From Hymenopellis radicata (taxonomy: Eukaryota > Basidiomycota > Agaricomycetes > Agaricales > Physalacriaceae), in the NCBI GenBank assembly GCA_015501595.1, contig JADNRX010000018.1, positions 1 through 64,000 on the forward strand: a DNA stretch of 64,000 nt. The letters run 5' to 3'. Each line of letters starts with the position of its first letter. Within the stretch, counting starts at the first letter, position 1. Both the position numbers and the translations under genes were made by a program. The notes under the pieces were generated by a model. That model made no database searches and was not told where the DNA came from. It was given only the letters and a program-made list of their open reading frames with translations. Shown here in pieces: positions 44,437-53,959 of this stretch.

Positions 44437-46298
44437 ATGGTTGTGGGCGCAAGTGAGAGAATTGAACGCTAATCGTATCCGAGTTCAAGACGATCATCGT
44501 AAGCAAAATAGTATTCCACTCCGGGAGGTTGGTGTCGTACTGAGATATTCTCTCATGACGGGGAGACACAGGGGGCTCAAACGGGGAAGACTGAGCAATT
44601 GTTCGGAAGTCGTCAAAAAGATCTTGAAGAAGCATACATCGGAGTCGTCGTCTTCTCTCAAGGAGAATGCACATGTAGCAGCGCCGCCATCTCCGTATCC
44701 CAAGGAGAGTTCTGACTTGGGTGGGAGAGGTGCATCTACGGGTGCCACTGATTGTGTGGATCCGGATCCTGAGCAGAGCCAAGTTCTGGAGCGTACCATT
44801 CGTCTGAATGAGAAGATGAGTATGAAATTAGGGAACAAATTGAGAGACACACAGACCCCCATGTCGTTCGCATTGAGGGAGAAAATATAGGGGTTCAAAG
44901 GACGTTGCCTCCCATTGATCAACTTCATGCCCATGACCCGTGGCGAGTTGTCGTCGTTGATATTCAGCACAACAGGGTCTGAATACCCCGCTTTGGTTAT
45001 ATGATTTCTTCCAACCGGTTTCCACGATCCTCCATCCGAGCCGTCCAACCACATCTCCTCTTGGAGGTCATCGAGTTCGATCTGGACGTGAAACGGGTTT
45101 GTGGCAGTACTATTGCCACGCGAAAGATGGTGGTCGAAGGTAATATGACACCGAATGATATCGCGACAGATGTCAAGGTCATCGACTGACAGCTCGTGCT
45201 TGCTGATGCGCGAGCCGATAAAGGGTGTAACGAGAGTCGTTTCGATAAAACGTGGCGTCCTGGCAGTCGTCTTCAAGATGAGGTTAACAGCATCTATCTC
45301 CTCTGCGATGACAATGTCATTTGAACTGCGTTCACCAGAGCCAGACAGAACCCTAGGTGGATAGAAAGGCTTTGTCGTTAGAGTAAACCTCAAACGCACT
45401 TGCTGCTTCTATGCGTGTCGACTTTACGTAGAAGCGAGGGGGAGGGATGAGGTAGACGATGGACGTCCCCGAAGGGACGAGCCATGCACTAAACGGCGTT
45501 GTTCGTTTCAAGAAGCGTCAGAGGCATATTGGAGGTGGCGCTGTCAAACGCAACGTACTGGGAGCCGGGCAGGATGCCTTGCGCTTCTCCCATCTCTATT
45601 GAATAAAGACCCGAAGCTAACTGGTGCGTACAGATAACGAGGGAATTCTCGCGCTCAGAAATCGACTTGCTGAGGAATCGGCTTCGCAGATTAGCACCAT
45701 CACAGTGAGCCGTTTGCCTAATGTTGATTATCAGAACTGCTGCGTTACTTATGAGAAAATCACGAGCGCACCAGGCAGGCATGCGCATCTTGTACATGAG
45801 GGACCGATACGTCACGGTCAGACTGGGGAGGTGCGAACTTTGTAGCGCTTTTAAAAGAGCATATGTGAGCACCCCGCGGCCTTTGCTTGGATATTCTCCT
45901 GCCCTCTGGTCTCGCCCGCAAGCTGTGAGAAGGATGTGTGATTCTCAGAACGTGCAGCCACGAACTGAGAAGGTGGGCAGCGCGTGGTGGCCGGGGCGTA
46001 TCATCTCAATTTGGGAATCAGTGAAGACCAGTCTCCCCATTCTACAGGTTGGACCGCAATGGCCGGAAAAGTAGATGACGATGGCATTGTCGCTGGCCTT
46101 GATGGACTCGTCAGCGGCGAGACTTCGAATGGCTCGGAGGATCGCCTCTCGCGTCGCCTCTTTGTTACGCAAAGATGGGACATCCAAGTTGGTGGTCAAA
46201 TAGCGTTCGAACTCATCCGTATCCGCTACAGCAAACAAGAGAGGACGGTAGTGCGTTTAATCATCAATGCCAATTACAACTGCATGTATGGAATGCAT
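44417..46298 (-). pseudogene. Caspase-domain (peptidase C14-like) gene, degraded
   Basis: The minus strand starts MHSIHAVVIGIDD, then TAA (46257-46259), then THYRPLLFAVADTDEFERYL and NAIVIYFSGHC with the catalytic His. After IEMIRP a TGA follows (45945-45947), then ESHILLTACGRDQRAGE and GVLTYALLKAL. A 54-nt intron (45718-45771) restores MPAWQTAHCDGANLRSRFLS. Downstream parts are in shifting frames: FSAWLVPSGTSIVYLIPPPR, YVKSTRIEAASAFEVYSNDK, VVLNINDDNSPRVMGMKLIN, DAPLPPKSELSLGYGDGGAA and SPRHERISQYDTNLPEWNTI. The order matches the large basidiomycete caspase-domain family with its C-terminal beta-rich region. The segment that should carry the catalytic Cys (DCCHSG-type) is missing between IEMIRP and ESHILL. 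With two stops and several shifts this is dead as read. Confidence 0.8.
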
Positions 46299-46614
46299 GT
46301 CCTACAAACCAGACCGGTTAGAATGTTCAATGGAGAATGACAAGGATTGTTACTAAATAAACCTTAAAACTGTTGGTCAATTAGAAACATGGCAGGCATT
46401 ACAAAGCTGCCCTTGCAATCAGGGTGAAATAGGCAATTCAAGGACTGTCCTCTGGAACCGTGGTGGAAGGAGGAAGCAAAAGCGCAGCCAACGCGGCCGA
46501 TCGTGTAGCCGTCCAAATATAGGATGTCCGTGTTAACTTCCACCATCACGCTTGCCTCATGGCGTACTGCTGTTAACCTCCGCCAATGTCCCTAGACCGT
46601 TGCTTGCAGCCGGA

Positions 46615-49004
46615 ATGCCACTGATAGTTCATGCCTCGAGCACCTGCGATGTCTGCCTCAATCCATACGTTTTTGATGGCCAAAACACGGACCAATCGCC
46701 CCATACGATTCCTTGTGGCCATATTTTCTGCCGAGAGTGCGTTTATTTCCGCATATATGCGTCTATATAGCGCATATATGCCATATCTATACCCAAATCT
46801 GCGCTTGTACTTACTCTCGACATTCATATAGATGCCTCCAATCCATCGTGTCGATGCGTTCCGCCTCGTTTTTAATGCCAACACAAGGAAATGGCGTCTG
46901 TCCTCTCTGCCGCAAGCCATTTCGGGATATGACAGCAGTTAGGAAGCTACACATGGATGCCGCACCTACCGAGCCAGAAATCCCGTCGCAGTCGGAGGAA
47001 CAAGTGTTTCTTCAGCGCTTAATGACTCTCAGCTGGGTCTCATCCGAGAGCAATGACGAGCAAGAGACGCGGGAGACCGTGATCGCGGAGACGGAGACAT
47101 GGCTTTCTTCGCAAGCAGACGATGAAGTGCGTCCAACCTTTTCCGATATCAGTTTCGCTTAACATCGGCTAGGCAACCGAGCTTCGTGGCGCGCTGAATG
47201 CGTTGAAGGAGCACCGCAAAAACGTCAATAAACGACGTCAAGCGGAGAACAAAGTTCGAGAGGTCGAGGCGCGTGCAGCGATGGCTGAGAGCGGGAATGA
47301 AGCCCTGCAAGCGTAAGTGTTCCATCACTCCGAAGAATTGGTTATATCAATATCTATTCCAGGCGTCTTGACCAGATGACTGCCGAACTCGAGGAGATGC
47401 GTGTTCAAATGAGAACCGTAGAAGAAAACGCTGCCGCCGCTGTGGCGCAAAAGAAAAGCAGAAAAGGCAAGGAGAAGGAGGTCATCTCCCACAATCCTCT
47501 CCCCCTCCCACCTGAAGATATTTCCAACCGTTATGGGGACTTTTCTCGTCGTGCCTTACAGGACATTCCGCTTACGCAAACCGAACTCAACACGCCCATA
47601 CCTTATCCACCTCAATTAAACTTACCTCCCGTCGACTTCCCCCCAACGCAAGTAGGATCTAAATCGACCACGGCCGCCTTCTTTCCTTACTCCGAGATTG
47701 ATCGTATACGAGCCCAGGACGCCGCGCAGCCTCCCTCGAGGCATGACATTGTTCCTGGCGCGCCTGCAGAGGCAGGTGTATCGGTGAAGAAGGAGAAGGA
47801 TAGGGAGAGAAAGCACAAGAAGAAGCATCGCTCACGCGACGTCGCACCGGATATGAGTCAAGTGCGGATAAGGGATAGCGAGGTGTATCCAGGCGGGTAC
47901 GTGCCTGCGCCGTTTCCGGTCCACGTCGAAGAGGAAACACCACGCCCAGCTGTCCGTAACCTCGACAGTCGGAGCCAGAGGACGATATCATTTCAGCTGC
48001 CAGACGAGGGGTCGTCCTCTACCCTCTCTCAAACTGCATCTTCGTCTCAACAGCGTTCAACAGAGCATCGGGACAACTTCCGACCTCCGAGTTCGCATGG
48101 CAGTGTGGCCACATGGAACACCAATAATCGCAATTCGACATCTACATTAGGCTTAAACGTGCTGTCCAGCTTCACTGGTGGGCCAGTGGAAGAAGAAGAT
48201 TTGGAAGTTCCCTTGGGCGATAGGAGGGCATTCTTACCTGCTGTTCGTCCTACTCCTGAAGGAAGTGCGCGAGCCCAATCGGCTGCTCCCACACCTCAGT
48301 CCCATCGTGTCCCAATATATCAACCTACACCTCAGCCACCACCACCACCACAACCTCAACAGCAACAAAACCACCAACCACCACCTTCGGCTCGTCGCAG
48401 GCCGCGACAACGATCTATGGTTGAAGACGACTTGGAGATCCCAGTAGGGGATCCACGAGGTTTCCTACCTGTGCATCCGCCGGTAACTACACCGCCCGTC
48501 ACGACGGCTCAGCAGGTCAACGATTATCGCCACCGTCCGCCGATGGAGTCTCGACATACTGTACCCACCACTGTTATCCCCCCTATTCCAATCCCATATT
48601 TCCCTCCTAGCACCCTTGCATCATCTCAACATTCATCACACGCACACACACACTCTCAACCACAACCCCACTCATCTTCATCTTCAAGCAGAAGGCGACA
48701 ACACGCATCACATAGGAGCGAGTCCGTCGACGTGCATGCTTTGCCTCCGCAGGCCGCTGTTCCAAGGAGTAGCACATCTTCTGGCTCTGCGTCGTCCGGT
48801 GGTAATAGCGGTGGGCATCATGGGTACCAGTTCTACGTCGCGCCGTCTCATGCGCTTCCTCCCGTACACACTGGCGCCCAGGCGAGCAGTAACGCGTTGG
48901 GGCTGGATCTCAGCCGGCACGCGCCCACGCCCAACCCGCATATTATTGCGCCGACGCCGCAGATGCCAACGAGGACCTTTTTGCGGTCGTTTAGTACTGG
49001 GTAA
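46615..49004 (+). CDS. RING-HC finger protein, probable E3 ubiquitin ligase
   Basis: Exons are 46615-46736, 46832-47126, 47173-47312 and 47363-49004; introns of 95, 46 and 50 nt all join in phase to give 732 residues. The RING is C3HC4: C11, C14, C34, H36, C39, C42, C64, C67 (CDVC, CGHIFCREC, CPLC). A coiled coil follows from about residue 140 (EHRKNVNKRRQAENKVREVE, then LDQMTAELEEMRVQMRTVEE). The rest is long and disordered: Pro/Gln-rich, a Lys-rich nuclear-localisation-like run (RERKHKKKHRSRD), two VEEEDLEVPLGD or VEDDLEIPVGD repeats, and a His/Ser-rich tract. A N-terminal RING plus coiled coil suggests ubiquitin transfer to a nuclear partner. The start was chosen at the ATG just before the RING. 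Confidence 0.85.
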
Positions 49005-49613
49005 GATGACGTGCACGCATTCATTGTACATATATACATACATACATACTCTTATCACTACATTACGACTGACCACGGATCTGGATTTTCATGAATACTG
49101 ACCAATGCTGTGATTTTGCTAGCTTTTATTGTTTTTCTGTTGTTTGTATTTGTAGATGATGCCACGACGTACACACACACATTAGAGTTACTGTCTATAT
49201 GAGTGCATAGTATGAGAACTGTGGCGCAAGGTGAGAGGTCTGAAATTCAAACAAAGGTTCAAGTATCTGATGTGTGCCAGACGCGCTAGAGCAGAAGACT
49301 TCAAAACTAAGCAAGTTCAGAGTTTGGCGGCTGTCTCTTGTAAAATATCACTCTTATTCCGTCCATCGAACAAGAACGAGTTCCGGGTCTATGTAAGCGG
49401 TTCGGGCGCCAATGCCAGAATGCTCAAAGACGCACCAAATATACCGCCAATTTGTACGCTTAGCGTAAGGTGAACGTAAGTCCCAGCAGGGATATCGGGG
49501 ATTGAATTGTCACCTGAGCGCGTCCCCACATAACGTAACTTCAACGTCCAGTCGACGTCTTTCTTGCATTTTGTCACTCCAACGGCCATCGCTCTTGAGT
49601 TCTTCGACCTGTT
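49005..49613. other. 3' region of the RING gene and promoter of the next gene
   Basis: It contains short ATAC and CACA microsatellites (49030-49050, 49170-49180). A minus-strand frame of 66 codons at 49389-49589 starts only 25 bp from the next plus-strand start. I could not support it as a gene. Confidence 0.4.
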
Positions 49614-50188
49614 ATGCCCAAGTCAATGTCAGTGAAAGTCAGGAAGACTAAGAGTGCCGGTAAGAATGACCTTCATGCTCGCCTACCTTCATAGACACGC
49701 GACCAGGTCCCAAGGCAACCGACGTGTCCGAGTCGAGTGTAGCTCCAAAGACATCAGCCCCGCCTCCCATCGACTACGCCAACACCCCCGGTTTCATAAC
49801 AGTGCGTCCTGGCAACATCTCTAATATTCCCTCCTCACCCGTCCACTAGTGGCATTACGACCCCACCCTAGACACGCTAGACAAATACGGCGACTACACT
49901 ATATGCATCCGCCCTCCCTATCACGCCCTACCAACTTTCTACTTTGTTCGCGTCTTCGACAAGGACATGAACCTCGTCAATGACCCCACACATCCTATCT
50001 GGATGTACGACGCCGCACACCCGAATAGGCGCAACGTCTCTCGCATACCTCAAGGCTCAATGTGGACTGCGCTGTCATACCGCAAGTATATGTTGAAGGA
50101 CGGGGACAAGGTGATTTGTGAGTTTGGCGGAGAGTGGATCATCCGTCCTATACCTTACCGATCCATAACGCGAGGAGACAAGTTGTAA
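49614..50188 (+). CDS. 163-aa protein of unknown family, paralogue A
   Basis: Three exons, 49614-49659, 49695-49801 and 49850-50188, with introns of 35 and 48 nt, all in phase. The N-terminal about 50 residues are basic and Ser/Pro-rich (MPKSMSVKVRKTKSA). The rest is a compact domain: WHYDPTLDTLDKYGDYTICI, HPIWMYDAAHPNRRN, GSMWTALSYRKYMLKDGDKV and FGGEWIIRPIPYRSITRGDK. Aromatic-rich conserved blocks suggest a small beta-rich ligand-binding fold; I do not recognise the family. It lies tail-to-tail with its paralogue at 50449-50996. Confidence 0.75.
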
Positions 50189-50448
50189 ATAGTGAATGTC
50201 AGTAACGCGACCTTGCACTCCATCTCGTATCATATAAAAGGCCTATACGAATAGTCAGAACTTCTCCCCTTCGTTATTGAACGATATTGGAGAGCTTCGA
50301 CGACCTGTCTGCCGCCACACTCACAGATTATTTGTCCCCATCAAGCTATATAAATGAGAATTCACATAGAAAGTCGTTGGGTGTAACAATTCAAGTCCGA
50401 TAGCCAGACACCCATGTTGAAAAAAAGCAATCATTCTGGAACGCGAGA

Positions 50449-50996
50449 TTACAGTTTGTCGCCCTTCGTAACAGAGCGATAAGGCAATTCTCGAACTATC
50501 CATTCGCCTCCAAAATCACAAATGACTTTGTTCCCGTCCTTCAGCAAATACTTACGATAATGCAGTGCGGTCCACATCGACCCTCCGCTACTGCCATATA
50601 TGCGCCGATTGGGAGACTCCGCATCGTACATCCATATCGGTGACTTCGGGTCCGTGATGATGTTCATATCCTTGTCGAGTACTCGGACAACGTAGAAGAG
50701 TGGAAAAACAGGAGTTGGAGGGCGAATGCAGATGTGGTAGTCGCCGTATTTGTCGAGCATGTCGACGCTGGGATCGTAATGCCACTGAGAGAATGAGTAC
50801 AGCACGTGCGAAATAGTCAATGACATGAATTTAAACGTACTGTGATAGGTGGGGGGTCGTCAATGGGGCCGGGAGCTCTAGGTGTCTTGTTCATAATGGG
50901 GGCTGAGAGAACCGTTATTGACGGAAAAGTCTGAGCAGCCAATCGTGTACCGGACTTCTTGCTACGGCCTGCTTTGTGAGACGTTATCTTGGGCAT
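50449..50996 (-). CDS. 163-aa protein of unknown family, paralogue B
   Basis: Exon 1 is 50841-50996 (MPKITSHKAGRSKKSGTRLA), the intron 50785-50840, and exon 2 50449-50784. It matches paralogue A across the domain (WHYDPSVDMLDKYGDYHICI, SPIWMYDAESPNRRI, GSMWTALHYRKYLLKDGNKV, FGGEWIVRELPYRSVTKGDK). Both are 163 residues, and the last intron interrupts at the same place before WHYDP. It lacks the first intron of paralogue A. The strong conservation of the domain against a divergent N-terminus suggests both are functional. Confidence 0.8.
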
Positions 50997-52506
50997 GAGT
51001 ATGAGTTGGGGCTAACACTCCTGTCATTTATAGTTTCAGTCGTGATGGCTTAATGCTTCCTCGGGAATCGCGTCGCCTTGGCGGGGGTGTGATGGTGGTT
51101 AATGAAGAGAGGCGTCACATGTGACGCCGTCAATGAGCAAGCCTCCCGATTGTTAGGCTACTGTGTTTGATAAATGCCACTAGTTTAGTAACACTCACAT
51201 TCTTTGGACCCACAAGTATCTACAAGTCGGTACAAGGGGCGGTGAACTGTACTTTGTGTGTTCTCTTCAAGTTACTACTTATTGTTGGACCTCTTTTACA
51301 CCCAGGGACGTTCTGTATGAACGCCCACTTGCGGACCATTATGAATCTCATCAGCACAGAAAGGCATGTATGCCGGGACTACAATGAGAGACGTCTGTGT
51401 AGGCATGTCTCGCCTGGTTCTAAACTGCTCATGAGTTCGAGCATTCCTCCACCATCAGTGTATATAGCCTTAACAGCCGTTCGTATATATCGTGCAAGAC
51501 GACCTTGAGACTGGCGGTGAGCGCTGCATTGAAAACTGGATGCCAGTGATTAGGATACACTGATGAGCTGGGACTGAGTCAGAGCGCTCCCGCAAGTTTC
51601 CACCTCTTAAACAAAAACCCAGGTGTATTACACAGACTCCGAAGTCGCAGTTCATTAAGGTCGTTTGTCCCCGAGCTTTCCGTAACAGTGCGCATAGGAA
51701 TGCGAAGAGAAAGTGACTAGAGATACCACTAGCTCGCGTTAATCTAACAAGAGACAGGTGCTAGGGGGCACACATACGTCTATAGATGTATGTTGAGATT
51801 GAGAGGCGGGCAAGGCGTGTACAAATGGTGTACAGCCTAGAGGCGTCCGTCGGACTCCGTCCGTGTCGCGTCGATGACACGGTGCGCTTCGCGTGTGTTC
51901 CCGTGTTCAAGTCCCAGAAAATAATGAAAAAACGTTATCGGGATACAAGTGGGTCATAAAGCGGTCGAGACTCAAGCCACAGGAACGAAACGAGAGGAGA
52001 GCTGAGTGCGGGGAAACCGACGTGATCATGAAGAGAATGAGGAGGCGGCCGGATCCGAGAAGTGGAGAAAACTGGGGTTAACGTACTCCGAGAGATGCCT
52101 CGAGCCAGTCCAGACCGATTTGTTTGATGTCGCGATAAGTAGCTGAAAAGGTTACCCCGCATGTGAGATCGGACTGGCTGACCTGATGTAGTGGGAGCAG
52201 AATAGCCGTTGACGGAGCAAAAAGCAATAGAGGCTTTCCAGTCCGAAAGAGTCCAACAAAAGGTCATTTTTAAATCAAAACGAGCAGAAACGCACCTGGG
52301 GACGGAGGAGACCTGATGCGGGGGAGCGGATGGAGGTTGTTCCGCGTGACCTACTAGCCTCTCACATGCTTGCGATTATTTGTTGTCAGTCCGATCCCGC
52401 CGTGCTGGGTTCTTCCATGATCGAGAGAAATGGAGGAGGTATATATACCCCGCATGTGTCCTCGGATCTCACACTCGACAGCCTCGGTTAGCATCCGACG
52501 ACGACG
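50997..52506. other. Intergenic, no gene recognised
   Basis: About 1.5 kb between paralogue B and the dioxygenase. It contains scattered short frames on both strands without domains, and a T/C-rich region before 52507 that may hold the dioxygenase promoter. Confidence 0.45.
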
Positions 52507-53716
52507 ATGCTGCCTTCACTGCTGTTCGCTTCTTTCTTACCGCTGCTGGTAACGGCTCATTCAAAGCCCACGACGCCGGAGGAAATCGAGGCGCAGCGTG
52601 CTCTCCAGGTTGCCGCATATCACTGTGCGCCTGCGGTAGCAGCATATACCGCACAGCGAAAGCGGGCGTGGGCGCAGAAGGCCCTTGGTGGCTCCGAAAC
52701 TGGTCCCAAGCTTGGGATACAAGCTGGATTGGAGGGATATGAAGATCTGTTCAAGGATGGTGAGTGCTTTACATTTCTGAAGAAGATAAGAAACCAACAC
52801 CTTTTGTAGACACGGGCGCTGACGCATCTTCTTCGCTGATGGAGTGTACGCCCACGGCAGAAGCTGAGATCGACAACAACACTTGTATTCTGGCACCTGT
52901 CGTGACTGAGGGGCCATATTATCATAAACAAGGTCATCCACTGCGTACGAACATTGCAGAGTTACAGCCAGGTAGTTCAATTTTTAACAGGTTATTCCGT
53001 GAACTTAACCTACTTCAGGTCTTCTGCTCCTCCTTGACATTGGCGTCATTGATGTCGAAACCTGCGCGCCAATGGAGAACGTTCTTGTGGACATATGGCA
53101 AGCCAACGCGACTGGTCATTACGCCGGGCATCCGCTACCACATCCCCATCTCGCAGACGAGAAGCCTCAGGTCGGCGGCAAACGCTCTGGCCTCCTTAGC
53201 GCGTACCCGAGAACTAAGCACGAAGAAACTTGGTTGCGCGGCGCGTGGCCAACAAACGCCAATGGTGTAGTTCAATTTACCAGTAAGCCTTTCCATGTCC
53301 AGAATGCCTAAAATCTAACTGGCTGTGCAGGTATCTTCCCTGGATACTATACTGGACGGGCGACACACATTCACACCAAAGTCTTCCCAGAGTGGACAGC
53401 ACTACCGAATGGCACGTTCGACGCCGGCCGCCTCTCCCACGTCGGGCAGTTCTTCTTTGACGACGAGGTCAACTCTGTCGTGGACAAGATGCACCCGTAC
53501 ACGACGAATCCTCTGAAGGACCGCACTCGGAACTGGCGCGACTCCCTTAATATCTTTGAGGACAGCCACGGCCCCGAGGGCCAGTACAACCCAGTATTTA
53601 GACTCGAGTTCCTCGGGGTGTTATCTCGCAGGGTCTCGCTGGATTCATCACCATGGGTGTCAACGGCAGCGCCAGCTTGGACAACTGGTGGAAGGGTTAA
53701 CGTACTAATGTTGTAA
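52507..53716 (+). CDS. Secreted intradiol ring-cleavage dioxygenase
   Basis: Exons are 52507-52759, 52810-52971, 53019-53282 and 53331-53716; the introns are 47-50 nt and all in phase (354 residues as read). A signal peptide starts MLPSLLFASFLPLLVTAHS. The Fe(III) ligands are visible: Tyr in GPYYHKQGHPLR, then Tyr in PGYYTGRATHIHTKV with both His of THIH. The family opens catechol-type rings between the hydroxyls; secreted fungal forms act on lignin-derived or host phenolics. Near 53622 the frame appears to lose one base: adding a G would give GVVISQGLAGFITMGVNGSA and a stop at 53698-53700, the usual C-terminus. A partial copy lies at 63646-64000. Confidence 0.9.
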
Positions 53717-53959
53717 TTGTCATTCAAAGATTTAAGTACGAAAATACAGGATCTTTTTACGCCAAAGAAGTCGCCGCCTCAATGACATACGTGTTCGAGT
53801 ATCTAAATGTACTGTAAGGTTCGAGTCATTCGACCATAAGGTCCAAGGGATTTCGAACGCACATGGCAGATTACTATTATTCTCAGAGGTGTTGCAGGTG
53901 TACCTTTCACGGTCTGCAACGCTATATCTAGTGCCCAGTCCCTGATTATCTGCCAATAT
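53717..53959. other. Short intergenic between convergent genes
   Basis: The dioxygenase and the minus-strand DUF6535 gene converge here; no further feature seen. Confidence 0.4.

Noticed and set aside
49389..49589. 66-codon minus-strand frame divergent from paralogue A
   Set aside because: No recognisable content and it would need to share a 25-bp promoter gap; kept only as a note.
40839..50996. A gasdermin-like pore-forming partner of the CHAT protease
   Set aside because: I looked among neighbouring genes; the 163-aa proteins, the RING protein and DUF6535 proteins do not resemble gasdermins.
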